A stretch of DNA of 64,000 nucleotides from Arthrobotrys musiformis (GCA_036971715.1 JAVHJL010000004.1:3782001-3846000); one strand, 5' to 3'. Numbered from the stretch's first letter, positions 49,888 through 61,736 are shown. Translations and numbers: made by a program. Notes: generated by a model from the sequence alone, not told the origin.

Positions 49888-50385
49888 TTACCATCTGTTG
49901 CACTTTGAGCAGGGCTGGTGCCCGAAGCAGTTTGGATCGTTACCAATTGTCTGGCATGATGGTTGGCGGTCGGTGTGCCAGTGAGTCCCGCAGTAATGAC
50001 ACTCCCAGTTTTTCTTCTCTATTTGGGTTTCTCCTTCTCCCTCGTAGATGTTTTTTGACCTTTTGTGCCGGCGAGCTTGTCTGTGGTTCGAGCTCAAAGA
50101 GGATGGCCCAGCCGCTTCCCCAAAAGATTGGGGCTGGTAACCCTGTTGCGAGCCATGGTAATGGCCATACTCGCCGTGCTGTTGCGCACTGTAGTGGTGG
50201 TCGTAATCACCACGCTGTTGGGAGCCATGCTGGTAGTAGCCGCCATCCTGGGTAGGATGCTGCTGTGCGTAGTGGTCGTAGTTGTCGTTCGAACGAGCTT
50301 GCAGCTTGTGGTGATTGTCACCATAGTTATATTGCAATGCAAGCTGGCGTTCGTATTCGCGCTGCGAGGAGCCGTAATAAGCCAT
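49888..50385 (-). CDS. Tyr/Gln/His-rich protein with C-terminal Cys zinc-ribbon-like motif
   Basis: At least 166 aa from the ATG at 50385. The frame is open further upstream to about 50575 without another ATG, so a spliced 5' exon is possible. The body is low complexity, rich in Gln, His, Tyr and Gly (repeats such as HGSQQ and DYDHHY), typical of prion-like, phase-separating segments. A basic patch (RQARRHKRSKN) follows. The last ~40 residues have WECHYCGTHW, a Cys at SCQT, then CFGHQPCSKCNRW: Cys spacing fits a small zinc-binding motif seen in short fungal proteins. No named family is recognised. Nucleic acid binding is possible but inferred only from composition. Confidence 0.6.
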   Translation of the reverse strand: MAYYGSSQREYERQLALQYNYGDNHHKLQARSNDNYDHYAQQHPTQDGGYYQHGSQQRGDYDHHYSAQQHGEYGHYHGSQQGYQPQSFGEAAGPSSLSSNHRQARRHKRSKNIYEGEGETQIEKKNWECHYCGTHWHTDRQPSCQTIGNDPNCFGHQPCSKCNRW

Positions 50386-52885
50386 CAAGGGCGAGGGGGT
50401 TCGGGAGTTGGAAGTGAGTGCGAGGGGGCTAGACCTTCTTTCGAGGCCTCCGAGTGGCTTGAAGCGTTTATCGGCCACTTTGTGCAAGTTGTCAGGTTCG
50501 GAAGGATACGTGAACTCTGGATGCTCGAGTTCAGCGGTTTGGCGGTTTGGGCGTGCCGTGATGTAGATAGCTTGCAGGTAGAAGATTATATTTATAGTTA
50601 TGGATGGAGATTGAGGTTTGTATAATGGGAAAATGGGGAGGAAATCTGGACTGTTTTATAATGGGAGAGCTGTTCTACTCAATGTATGTGCTTTGTATTT
50701 CTGATGCTATGATGAGAGAACAGACTTTGGGGGGCCTCACAGGCCCGTTTTATACTTTCGCTGCTCACGTTCCTTTTTCTCACAGGAATTCGAATCGAAT
50801 CGAGTTGGCAGCGAGTGGGCCTGGTCTACCGAAGTGGTACGTAGCACGGGGTCCAGGATAGAAGCTTCTACTCTAGCATTCCGCGGTGGGATAAACAGGG
50901 CCTGGATATCATAGTTTGAATCCTTCAATATCAGTAATTTCTAATAGGTAAGGCGAGGTGACAAGCGCGCACAATTAATTACTAGTGCAGCCGCGAAATG
51001 ATAGTTTTGATCGACATCGCTGTCCGGACCTGCCGCTAGCAACATTGATCGTTTATTGGTTTTCAATCACTACATTTTATCGTAAACTAGACTGAAACTT
51101 CCGCAGCAATTACTCCCCCAAAAAGAAATTTCTAGCTGTGTGATTACTCTATTTTTCAGTCATAGTATATGCGGGTGTTATTTTCGTGAGTCGGAAATTT
51201 CGTTTTCGGCTGCAACTCATTAGTAAATGCTAGCCTCGCGGACCGACCAGTCCTAACCTTTTTTTTTTTTTTTTTTCAAACTAAAGTGGCTTGTTACATT
51301 AAAATGATTTTTTCCAAAGAAAAATAACCGCTAGAAAGGAATTCTTTTTTCAAGAAAGCGCTATCAATCACTGTTGGCATTTGCGTGGCTGGGTATTGAA
51401 TTTGGGTCTATGTGGATTCAAGGCGACACGCTAGAAGTTCGACGAAAGGATACCTTTTCGAAGTTACGAACTATTTAGCTCATCAGGCGAACTAAGGCCA
51501 TAGCATAGCGGCCTGAGACTTGCCTGCCAACTGTCTTGTCTCATAAAAAATTTAAGGCGGTCGTCGGTTTCAGAGCTCGTGATGGATATGAGGGTTAACG
51601 AACGTTCTATCACGAGAAATTTTCTAATTCGAACCGTTCGCGAACCCGCTTGCCTGATGCCGAGGCCATGGGTAGATCCTTTACAGAAAACGAAGAGGAG
51701 GGTAAAGGCCTTCCTGCCTTTTTCGAATGTTTCTCTTTTCCTTCCATTTTTTTTCTTCATTAATTAAGATCCCCACGTGAATGGCTTGGGCTTGACTCGT
51801 AGACTTTCTTGGGTTTATGGAAGTGGTAGCCTCGCGGTCGCGTTGTGGTAACGTTGGGATCGATCACGGGGCTGGGTGTCGAAAGGCTGCGTGCCATTGC
51901 GCGGACGCGCTGCCGCAATCTGGTTAGATATGATCCTCGGTAGGAGGTCTGTAGTAGAGCCTTCACCGGTTTGTCGTTCCCAAGCACTGTACCCGACGGG
52001 AGAAAATTTTTTTTGTTTCCTTGACGTGTTTCTGCGCTCATCACTATGAGGCCGCAGAAGATAGTGGAGACATTTCGTATCCCTAGAAGCTAGCTCGAAG
52101 TTAGTATAGTGGTATTAATTCGAAACGGCGGGATTACAAGCTAAGCCATGGCAAAGCTTGCTTGCTATCGCACTCCCAAACCCCTCACTTCCAGGTTATT
52201 CAGCTGTCTGAATGATAGCTACGTGGGTATGTAACGTTCGATACGCCTTTCGGTCCGGGTTCTGCCTGGCGGGTCTCCGGATCCTTCCAAGGCGTTGTGT
52301 TGTGCTGCGCGAAATCCAACACCCTCCACGTGACACAAGCTCTGTCCTACCAGCGGGGAATGCCAAGACCAACGCCAAGACACAACCTCCGGCAACCGCA
52401 TCCACAACACAAGCCGGCTGGCTCGGCTGGTGCCTGTACTTCCCCTTTGTAGTGGAGTCCCCTGGCCCTGCATGCATTCTGGATGTCAGAAATCCATCTC
52501 TCAATTCCAATCTCGCGACAACCTTACCCTTTTCGACATCGCAGATATCATGTAAGTGCGCTGTCGGGCATATCTCGTCTTCGATCGCTAAATATTTTGC
52601 AGAAGAATCACGAGCCTTTCGAAATCGCCGCTTTCTGCACCGCCTCCCTTTAATGTTGGCCTAAAAAGCGCGATGACCTAATTACCACCAAGCCCTGCAC
52701 GAGCAAGCCGGAGATTAACGGAAAAATATTCCATTCTATATCATCATGCTTTTGTCACATCGCACGACCAGAACCATTTCAACTTATTCCTGTCCGGGGA
52801 CCCTTCTGGCTTCTCGTAATTTACGATTTCACGACACGCTTGACGAAGACGAAGACGAAGCCGCCAGTCGCGTTAGTATACCAAA
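50386..52885. other. Long intergenic region, no gene seen
   Basis: About 2.5 kb between a minus-strand gene and pfa5 (plus), thus holding two upstream regions. A poly-T run occurs at 51260-51276. Frames up to 150 codons (52212-52664 plus) are present but their composition and lack of motifs suggest chance. Confidence 0.4.
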
Positions 52886-54713
52886 ATGTGCGACAGACGG
52901 AAAGCCAATATCTATACGGCTAGAGTTATGCCTCTATTGCTGACTGGAATGGCCGGCTATACGACATACGTTTTTGTCGTTCGTCTCTGCTGTAAGTGTG
53001 CCTTAGGCCCTTTTTCGATGACCTCGAGACCAACCGCTTCTGAGGCAGGGCCTTTTCGACCCGCTTTTGTGTCTTACGCCTAATTAACTTCTGGTGGCCT
53101 CCAATAGTAAAATACCTTTTGCACCCTCCGTCGATAGATACCACACTCCCTAATACTACAAATATCCCTGTTATTGTCGAGAAACCGAGTTCGCCCGCGC
53201 CACGAACTGCCACAGCGATCGGATTAATAGTCGGCTATTTAATATTCTTAATTTTGATGGGATCAGCATACTTCCGACTGGTCTTCACGGTCTTGACGAA
53301 TCCTGGTTTCACCCCTCTCGGTCCCACCGCCTATGGTACAAGTGGCGAGGGGAAAGAGGCATGGGCTGCTTCCGCTCCTGTTTCCTCGGGTACTACAAAC
53401 GAGAAAGGCGGTGCACCTCCGAGTGCTAGTTCGAACAATCGACCCACAGGATCGCCTCGGTCTGGTCCAGTAGAGAACGGAAGTGCCCCTCCGAACGTAG
53501 GATTCCAAGCCCTTTCGTCTCGTCCCGCGGACCAACCGTCTACACCTCTACGACAACCTCTGACTCAGGTTTTCCTGAGGGACATTTTCCTTTGCGATGC
53601 AAATGGCGAGGTCAGGTGGTGTGGGAGATGCGGTAACTACAAGCCGGATCGGACCCACCATTGTTCAGAGGTTGGTCGTTGCGTTGAAAATTTTGATCAT
53701 TTTTGTCCATGGGTTGGAGGCGTGGTCGGCTTGACATCTTATAAGTTCTTTTTTCAATTTGTCGGATACGGAACACTATACTGCGTGTATGCCCTCATTT
53801 GCATGGCAATATTCTTTCAAGAGAAGGTCAGCAGGTACGGGTTTCAACAGAACGATGGCCATTGGGTTGCCGTTATTGCGATGTAAGTCTGAGCCCCTTG
53901 CGGTGCCTCAAAAGTCAGTCTAGCTAATGTTTGTTCTTTAGGGGAGGATTCTTCGGCCTTTTCATTCTCGGGATGTTTATTACCAACATCCAGATGATCT
54001 ATTGGGGCAGCAGTACCATCGAAAACTTCGATAGGAAGACAAAACGCTATTTCGTCGCAAGGCTTGATCCTAACCAGGATCTGGAACCCGGGAGGAGAAC
54101 TACCACCTTAAACCCAAGGACCACGACACGTGTTCCTCAACCGAGGCCGTTTTGGCAGAAGGATGATGGGACAAGAGACGAGGATTCAGGCTTCCATCGA
54201 AGGTTATTATTGCCGCTGCCTTCGCCAAGACGGATGGCGTCACCAGTTCGGTCTCCAATATCGCCGGTCACCTCACCAATTACCTCGCCGGTTCTTGCCC
54301 CAACATCGCCGACGTTACAACCGAAGGAAGGACAAGAGCAACCGTTTGCGACACCTAGAAGATATTACAAGATATATCTTACGCCATCCGGCCTACATCC
54401 ATGGCGTATTGGGTTCAAACGCAACTTTAGACAAATTATGGGACCTAGGCTGTGGGACTGGTTATTACCAATGTATAGACCCTACCAGCGCCCTAGGTCG
54501 AGCGACAGTGACGGCGAGCTAGCCGAGGGCGTTTGGAGCGCTAAAGAGCTCTCAAGACAAATGGCTTCGCAGGGATGGGCTTCCGCAAGCCAAGGCGCAG
54601 CCATGGCCCGAGATGGAGGTGTCAGTCGATGGTATGAGTTTTCGGATGACTTCATCAGGTTTTTAGACAGTTGTGATCAAGACGAACAACAGCAACCGTC
54701 AGCATCATCTTAG
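52886..54713 (+). CDS. pfa5: Palmitoyltransferase Pfa5 (zDHHC family, DHFC variant)
   Basis: Three exons, 52886-52991, 53108-53882, 53942-54713; 550 aa. Pfa proteins transfer palmitate to cysteines of membrane-associated proteins. Four membrane helices are visible: about residues 14-33 (MPLLLTGMAGYTTYVFVV), a second around GLIVGYLIFLILMGSAYF, a third in FFFQFVGYGTLYCVYALICM and a fourth in GGFFGLFILGMFITNIQMIYW. The Cys-rich domain reads CGRCGNYKPDRTHHC...GRCVENFDHFCPWVGG. The catalytic tetrad is Asp-His-Phe-Cys (residues 232-235) instead of DHHC, which I recall as typical for filamentous-fungal Pfa5. The loop between helices 2 and the Cys-rich domain is long and Ser/Pro/Gly-rich, and the C-terminus is Pro/Ser-rich. 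Start ATG at 52886 gives an N-terminus similar to relatives. Stop TAG. Confidence 0.9.
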
Positions 54714-55034
54714 ATTTTGTGTTTTTCTGGCTTCGTTTTGCTGTTTCTGGGTTAAGTTAACTGCGGGTGTTGGGATTTTTTGGGCATACCGGCGACTTGG
54801 CATCATGGTTACTTTTTGAACAAAAAAAAAAACTCATTCATTGTTTGTATGTATTTAATCTTATTTCGCAAGCTTTAGTCGTTTTAATCCTGTATCATAC
54901 TGTTCCCCCCCTCTTCTTCTTCTTCTTCTTTCTTCTTCTTTTCTTCCGTTCTTCTTCTTCTTCCTTTTTCGGATTTCTTCTTCTTGTTCTTCTTCTGGTT
55001 GTCCGACTTTATTTTGCCCTAGTTTTATAAAGCA
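54714..55034. other. Convergent intergenic region with TTC-rich tract
   Basis: Between pfa5 (plus) and the Zn2Cys6 gene (minus). It contains a polypyrimidine TTC/CTT tract at about 54910-54998. Confidence 0.6.
54910..54998. repeat. (TTC)n polypyrimidine repeat
   Basis: Nearly pure pyrimidine, mostly TTC triplets with interruptions, between two convergent 3' ends. Confidence 0.85.
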
Positions 55035-57312
55035 TCAAATACCCCCCATATTCCCAAATTCCCATGGATCGTATATATCTATCATATCATCCCAGGTTTC
55101 AAAGTTTATAGGCCTCGATACACTATTATCGGCGAACATCGTGAAGTCAAAATCGTTTGAATATATTGGGGCAAACTCCTCGGGCGTAAGCGGAGGGTGG
55201 TTGGCACTGGTTGACAAATTTGAGTTCGATTGGATTGAGATGCTTGATGTGCTAGTTTGGGTGGCTTGGTCCCTTGATCGGGACTGAGCGGTAGCTAGCA
55301 ATTTTGTAAAGTGGGAGTGTTGGGGGGTTCCTTCTGGTATTGTAGTAACTGTTCTGATGGCGGATGTCAACGCCTCTTCGAATTTGGGATCCCATTGTTG
55401 GGTAGATATTGTAGTTAGGATGATTGAGAGGGCGTAGTACGGCGCAGTTGGGTCTTGGATATGCCAACGCCATGGTTCGAAAGATGGTTCGTATTGCAGG
55501 GTGTGAGTGTAGTTTAGGATCGAGTTGGCCAATGTGAAAGTTTTATGTCTTTGGTTCGGGTGGATAAGGTGGTGGGTAAGAAGTCGTAATTCGACTTTTG
55601 CGAAGAACAGGTGTGTCGTTGTTCTAACGAAGTTGTCGAGTGGGATATCATCCCGGAGGTAGTTTAGATACTTTTGTGTGATTTTGGTCCGAGCGGTTTC
55701 GAAAAGGTCGATTGGGGTCTCTGATGTGGAGTTTCTGGGGAGGGTGGGTTGAGCAGTAGCTAGTATGGTTTGCAGTCGGCGGGAGAGTCGCCATATCTCG
55801 CACCTTATCAGGAAAATGGTTAAGTCTGTCCTTCTTGATTCTCCTCTAATTTGCAGGTCTAAAGTGGCTGTATTGTTTATATCTGCATCATCAATATTAG
55901 AAGGCATCGGTGCGTCGAACATATCTTCGGACACAAGGAAGTTGGAAACGCCACTAATCTCATGGTTTGAAGCTGAATCGGTTAAACATGTTTGCCACCA
56001 TAGTCTCCGTCGACATTCCCTCTCTAAAGCGGTGGTAATTGTGGGATTCTTCGATTCGTTTTGGAGGTTGAGACGCAAGGATATCCTTAGTAAAACACCG
56101 CTTAAGGCCCAGATGAGCTTCTGTTCCTGGTTTGACCTGAGAGTGTAGATGTATATGGCAAGTGCCTGCAGCGATTCTAGGCTGTCGCTGGTGAGTAATC
56201 CTATTTTCTCAAATGTTTGTTCTGTACACAGTCGATAGCGGGAACAAAGTTCCTGCTTGCTGATATTGAAGTGCTGCGAGATCTATTCCAGTATGTATAG
56301 CTCGTTAGAGAGAAACTTGCATGCAAGTTAACTTCTTTTATGCAAATTCCATAAATATGGATATAGCAAATATTTTACATACATCCTCTTCAGTTGATAC
56401 TGACACAGCAGCGAGAGAAATAGCGAATATTAAGGCTTCTGTCGTCGGTTTCAGATGATGGTATTGGCCCCGCAAGTCGCGAATGATTCTTGTCATAGAT
56501 GGGACATGGATGATTTTAATGAAAGGGTCGATATCGTCGACGTATGTTTGCCATAGGAGCAATAGCTGTGACGGATGAGGATGTACCAAATCATATTTAG
56601 CAGCTGCATCGGCTTGTCGGAGGAGAAAGTTGTAGTAGTTGATATGACTTCTTGCGGAAGTGTCAGACACTGCTGTAGAATCGTTGTGAATTTCGAAGGA
56701 ATATGGCTCTGGGCCACGGGCAGCTTCGAATATGCGTTCAACCTTGAATTCCATTAGCATAAATGACGGAGCTCGTAACTGAAAGATATTGAATATGGGG
56801 CGAATATTTACTTCGCCGCAAAAGATAGTCCAGAAGCGATCTCCTACAACCAATTCGCCATTATTCTCAAGGATCATAGCGTCAGATTCCTGAGGAGTAT
56901 TAGACTGTGTTTGCTCAGATAAACTTCCAGAAGAAGCCGATGGAGTCTCTAGTTGGACTACATCCTCCATAGCGGGGAGTGTGTCAATCCCATCTTGTGC
57001 ATTAGACACATCACCAATTGCCGCATTCTCGACTTGAGACCCAAGTTGTGAAACCATATCCTCCAGATTTCTCAGACGGCTCAATAACTCCTCATGTTTC
57101 GGCGCAATCTTTTGGAGCTTTGCAACTCCTCGAATGCGACGGGGCACCCGCCCAGCAATTGGGAATGTGCATTCGGCGTTATTTTTAGCACAGTGGATGC
57201 AGGGATCCCTTCTGTCACATCGGACTTTTCGACGGCGACAATTTGTGCAGCTCCAGATTTTTAGACCATCTGCACCGTTGTTCAGATTTGGGGTGAGGGA
57301 GGGGAATGACAT
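55035..57312 (-). CDS. Zn2Cys6 transcription factor with fungal-specific TF domain
   Basis: Two exons, 57312-56383 and 56282-55035, 725 aa. The DNA-binding domain is at the N-terminus: CTNCRRRKVRCDRRDPC then CAKNNAEC, Cys spacing 2-6-5-2-6, followed by a coiled coil (HEELLSRLRNLEDMVSQLGSQ). The middle homology region is visible as YVDDIDPFIKIIHVPSM, TEALIFAISLAAVS and the second-exon block ISLRLNLQNE...CRRRLWWQTCLTD. These regulators bind CGG-type half-sites as dimers in the nucleus. The frame is open another 92 codons upstream (to 57588), but the ATG at 57312 puts the zinc cluster near residue 18, as is usual. It lies head-to-head with the FAD oxidoreductase gene 610 bases away, so it may regulate it (inference). 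Confidence 0.92.
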
Positions 57313-57922
57313 ATCGAGCTCAAGACACTGCAATAGTGCAATTCTGTGGCGCCAATCAACGATATAGATTGTTGGTATCCGGAATGTCGGCCTCGGCTGA
57401 TATGCCCGAACGAAGTTGACTAGGCGCGGTGTTAGAATATACCAATCGTAATTGCTATTGCATGTTTGGGCAGCATGTAATTGACGTAGAGCGCTGGGTC
57501 TTTCAGGCGACGTCGGGGTGTCTGTTGTATTCCGAAAAACTAGCTTAGTCAGACGAATTCGTCCATTTTGGGTGGTTGCTTCGGCCAACGAGCCAATCAG
57601 AGCCGCGGGATGGCCGAGCTGGACCGACAGTATGCAACATTGAATTCGGATTTGATTCGATTCGATTCATGGATTGTGTGGTTGTGGATATAAAGGAAAC
57701 ATGATCTCGAAACAGGTAAATTGTAGCTTTAGATCCAACCGAGGAAACATATACATGAACGGCGTTCTAGGGAGTTTCAAATATCAATTTCTGGTGCCTT
57801 GTAGCTTGTTGCTTTATCATTTCCCTGAATACTTCACGATTCGAATCCCTATTTAAAATACCACGCATCAACAAGTACGAGCATCCAACGGTTGTATTAG
57901 ACGAATTATCATCCACACCACA
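57313..57922. promoter_or_regulatory. Shared divergent upstream region of Zn2Cys6 regulator and FAD oxidoreductase
   Basis: A 610-bp space between two start codons on opposite strands. It would contain both promoters. It includes GATTCGATTCGATTC near 57654-57668. No CGG-N-CCG site was identified by eye with confidence. Confidence 0.5.
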
Positions 57923-59077
57923 ATGGTGAAGACAGTGGTTATTGTCGGGGCGGGTTTCACTGGCCTCCCTACGGCACATAAACTGCTCATATACACCGCC
58001 CCCAAAGTTACCGAGAAACTCAAGGTTATACTAGTTTCACCAAATTCTCACTTCTATTGGAACCTCGCCGCTGTCAGGGGAGTGATTCCGGGCGCTATCC
58101 CCGATGAACAACTTTTCTTCCCCATCGCCGACGCCTTTTCCCGATATCCTTCTGAGAACTTTGAATTCGTTCTTGGGAAAGCCGATAGACTTGTGTTGGA
58201 AAATAACACAGTTCTCGTCGCCGTCAATGACGGTTCTACCCGTGAAATAGTCTTCGATCAGCTTGTCATCGCGAGCGGGTCAACAATTCGCGGAGATTTA
58301 CCCTTTAAACCTTTGGGAACGCATGAAAACACGGTAAATGCACTGCATTTATTGCAGAAAGAGATTCTAAATGCGGCTTCTATTACCATTGCTGGGGCAG
58401 GGGCGACTGGTGTCGAAACAGCTGGAGAAATTGCTGCGGCCTATGGTAACAAGAAAGAAATCACATTAATATGTGCCGGCGACAAGGTTCTACATACATC
58501 CGATGTTCTTCCTTCGGTTTCTCAAACTGTTGAAAACGACTTGAAGAAACTCGGAGTGAAGGCCATCTACAACACTAAGGTCGAAACCTCCACTAAAGAA
58601 TCTAGCGGGCAGACAAAGCTAGTTCTATCGAGCGGCGAATCACTCACTACGGACCTATATCTACCGCTTTTTGGTATCCAACTCAACACTGGATGGCTCC
58701 CACCAAACATCCTCGATGAAGCTGGAAACGTCCAACTTGACTCGAACATGCGTGTCAAGGGTGCCACGAACGTTTGGGGCATCGGGGACGTTGGAAATCT
58801 TGAGCCGAAGCAGGTTACGTCTACAGATGCTCAAATAATTGATCTTGCGGAAAATCTGGACTGCGTTTTGACCGGGCGCGAGTCGCAAGTTAAGGAGCAT
58901 AAAATTGCGGATAAAAAAATGATCTTCATAACGCTGGGGAAGAGCTACGCGACCGGTCAGATTTCGTGGTGGAAGGTTTGGGGTTGGTTGGTTGCTTACA
59001 TTAAAGGAAGGAAGATATTTGTCGATTCTGCGCCTAGCTATGTTAGTGGGAAGGAGTTGAGGCATAAACCAATGTAG
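57923..59077 (+). CDS. FAD-dependent NAD(P)H oxidoreductase, AMID/FSP1-like
   Basis: Intronless, 384 aa. Pyridine-nucleotide disulfide oxidoreductase fold, related to apoptosis-inducing factor homologues AMID/FSP1 that pass electrons from NAD(P)H to quinones. The N-terminal FAD Rossmann motif is VVIVGAGFTGLPTAHKL (here Leu-Pro replaces the usual small residues). The NAD(P) Rossmann motif is ITIAGAGATGVETAGEIA at about residue 155. The second FAD-binding motif is NVWGIGDVGN at about residue 290. The C-terminal helix WWKVWGWLVAYIKGRKIF is amphipathic and could attach to membranes. No signal peptide or Cys-x4-Cys redox pair. Absence of introns contrasts with most neighbours. Its divergent partner is a Zn2Cys6 regulator. 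Exact substrate unknown. Confidence 0.9.
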   Translation: MVKTVVIVGAGFTGLPTAHKLLIYTAPKVTEKLKVILVSPNSHFYWNLAAVRGVIPGAIPDEQLFFPIADAFSRYPSENFEFVLGKADRLVLENNTVLVAVNDGSTREIVFDQLVIASGSTIRGDLPFKPLGTHENTVNALHLLQKEILNAASITIAGAGATGVETAGEIAAAYGNKKEITLICAGDKVLHTSDVLPSVSQTVENDLKKLGVKAIYNTKVETSTKESSGQTKLVLSSGESLTTDLYLPLFGIQLNTGWLPPNILDEAGNVQLDSNMRVKGATNVWGIGDVGNLEPKQVTSTDAQIIDLAENLDCVLTGRESQVKEHKIADKKMIFITLGKSYATGQISWWKVWGWLVAYIKGRKIFVDSAPSYVSGKELRHKPM

Positions 59078-59744
59078 CTTCATGATCAAGATGGGGAGTG
59101 ATATTGCCCTACAGCTATTTCAGCTCTTTATGCTTTGCGCTTTTTTACCCCCTCCACCAGTTTCTGCGAGGGGCCATTTTCTTTACTTCTGTTTAATTAC
59201 CCCCCGGTTCTCCGATATCAATTTGTAATAAATCTGTATATTAAATTGCTAGTTCCGAGAAGTCGACCCACCATAAAGATACAGCTGCGTAATAGATATC
59301 CTTTCCAATCGCCTTTAAATGCGGGCCGAATATAACTTATTGTCCAACCACCTATACAGATATATTTACCAGTGGTTATAAGTATACAATCCATCCATCA
59401 AACATGGATACCTAGGATAAGATACACACCTCGTTGCCGTAATGATAGCCGAAATATAGCGCCAAGATCAAGATACATACGAATGGGGCGTTCGTCGCAC
59501 GCCACGGCCATGTGTCTTCGCTACTTCCCTCATCTAAATCGGGTATGAATTAAATATTGGTCCCCTGAGCATTGCGTCTGAAAAGTCTCGGATGTGGCGG
59601 CTGAAAAGTCGGAAGTAGTAGGCTGTAGGGTACACGTACTTTCAAGCCGCAATATGCACGGCTCGCACATAGGAATAAATCCAAGCCTTGTCGCTATGAA
59701 AGACCCAGTTAAATCTCACGGTCAGTTTATCTCGAGCTCTCAAA

Positions 59745-59778
59745 AACGGCTTATGGACCGACCCGTCCATGAGCCGTT
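59745..59778. repeat. 14-bp inverted repeat, 6-nt loop
   Basis: Left arm AACGGCTTATGGAC, loop CGACCC, right arm GTCCATGAGCCGTT. Thirteen Watson-Crick pairs and one G-T pair (on the plus-strand RNA a G-U wobble). No T-run follows to suggest a terminator, and fungal mRNA genes do not use one. Confidence 0.8.
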
Positions 59779-60427
59779 CCCACCATGTGAGCGTAGCTTA
59801 AGGCCGGAAGTCGGCTCGCGTTCGAATTCTGGAACGTTCGATTCTCCTTAACGTGGTAGAGCCCTGGCTCTAGAAACGAGAGTTTTTGTGTAACTGATAA
59901 GCTGCTTGGGATTGGACCGGCCGGAAAAGCAGACTTAATCATTTATGAGTATATCCTTTTTAGGGGATCTTACGAGAACCCAAAACAAAAAAGACGATTG
60001 ATCTTGTACCAGGGTCTTATATCAATTTGTTTGAAGATAAATAGTGTTTTTAAGCTGGTCAAAACACAGACGTCAAATGGTATTGAAGTTCCATGCGAGA
60101 GGTCGAGAGTAACGCCATTGAATTGAATTGCATCATTCCGAAGACACAATATCGAGAGGGATTCTGCCTAGCGCTGGGATCTTACGCCAATAGAAAAGTA
60201 GTGCCTGTTAGCCGAAGGGCTGAAGATTGATTCTGCAAAACCTCATATAGGGGCTAGAAAGATTTTCAGCCATAAAGTCCCATTTCGAACTGTAAATGGC
60301 ACGCACTTCGGAAATTACTGGGGGCGTGCGGCGTGCAGTCCCAACATCCGTGTTCCCGGTTTGTGTAACAAGAAATCGATAGACCTACATGGCCTTGTAT
60401 GCACCTTTACGCAAGTTTATATGTACA

Positions 60428-60454
60428 TGTACACCGATGTGGCGTCGGTGTACA
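60428..60454. repeat. Perfect 10-bp inverted repeat, 7-nt loop
   Basis: Left arm TGTACACCGA, loop TGTGGCG, right arm TCGGTGTACA. A palindrome GTACATGTAC overlaps its left edge (60423-60432). Confidence 0.8.
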
Positions 60455-61736
60455 GGCATTACTGCGGCTTTTATTATAAAACCTCGGGTTCTACAGATAT
60501 GTGGCCATACATGCTGCACTGATATTGCGACTGCGATTCTGTTCCGTTGATGGTACCAGGTAGTGATATTGGTAGTCCCGCATAGAAACTTAGGCTTAGA
60601 ACCTCGTGTAAACCTAGGTACCTACACGCAATAAGCTCAAATCTTTAGAGGGGGGACTATATTAATTGATCAACCTAGGTATTAGTTTTCGGAGTAACTT
60701 TATAATTAAAGTGTAATATTCTGCAAGCCATGTGTGTTCTATTATGGGATAGCGCTCCGAGGTCCAGGTCGTGGTGGTGACCAAAATTACAATAAGAGAT
60801 ATACGTACGTAAATAAGAATAAGCATAGCTTTGCTAGCGTGCTCCGCTTTCTTCCGATTCGGACCTGCATACAGCCAGTTGTGCATAGGTATCCGTAATC
60901 GTGGTGTAAGGTACCATGGGGAATTCAGCCCTAGTGTGTACCTGGCTGTAGACAGCTGGGTGCATATGATTGCGTTATACAAGTTGTAAAATCTCGCGAG
61001 GGTACTCGAGTGGAGCTAGAGGTATTGGTGTCGTCGGAGATTCGTTAACCCGATTCCGCACATGCGGTTCGTGTGATAAGCTACCTATGCATATATGTGC
61101 TAAATACTGTGGGCCCATGAGATTGCGCATGCAGATATGCACTGATTTCCTCTCCTCTTGGTACTAGCGCCATCGCGTACCTGCATTAGTGGGCGTTATT
61201 TCAGTAACTGATCTCGTCGGCCGTGATGCAGTAAATTTGCAAATTTGCTTTAGATCTGGCCGCAAGCGGGCTTCAAGGTATCTACAGTTCAGCTGGACGT
61301 CCGGACGGCAGGGGATGTGTGCTACGGTATACCTTAAAGGAAATCGGCGAGATGAAGCCTGTGGATCCAGCTATCGATTTATATTATTGGGGCTTAGGAG
61401 ACAGATAGCGGACATACCACAGTACGAGCAAGATCTAATTGTCACTGACTAGGCTATACAGCTGTACAGATCTGCAGATTTTATGCCTGATTTCTGAGCC
61501 ATGCGATGAATATAAATACGCCGACAACCGTCCCTCTTCTTTCGATTCTTGATTCTCCAGAGCCACCATCAACCGTTACAAGAAAACTAGTCTATATAAT
61601 ATATTCTAATTGTTATAACCGCTCCCCGAGTTAAAACTGACAGCAATCGTCTATCTACCTTATTTTCATAATCATAACTTAAGATATATCGATATTAGTA
61701 CGATCCCCCAGAATTTACTGTTGATATATCACCGCA

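Larger units (their letters stand above)
59078..61736. other. Long intergenic region with two strong inverted repeats
   Basis: About 2.7 kb without a recognised gene. Two hairpin-forming inverted repeats stand out (59745-59778 and 60428-60454, listed separately). Frames are all under 110 codons. The last ~200 bases before 61737 look like a promoter and leader. Confidence 0.45.

Noticed and set aside
52212..52664. 150-codon plus-strand frame upstream of pfa5
   Set aside because: No domain or signal peptide and overlaps an equally long frame on the other strand; treated as chance.
57313..57588. 92-codon upstream extension of the Zn2Cys6 regulator
   Set aside because: The downstream ATG places the zinc cluster at the usual distance from the N-terminus and the extra sequence is not typical of the family, though it cannot be excluded.
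57836..57853. GATTCGAATCC, resembling a tRNA B box
   Set aside because: No A box, anticodon arm or acceptor pairing could be built around it.
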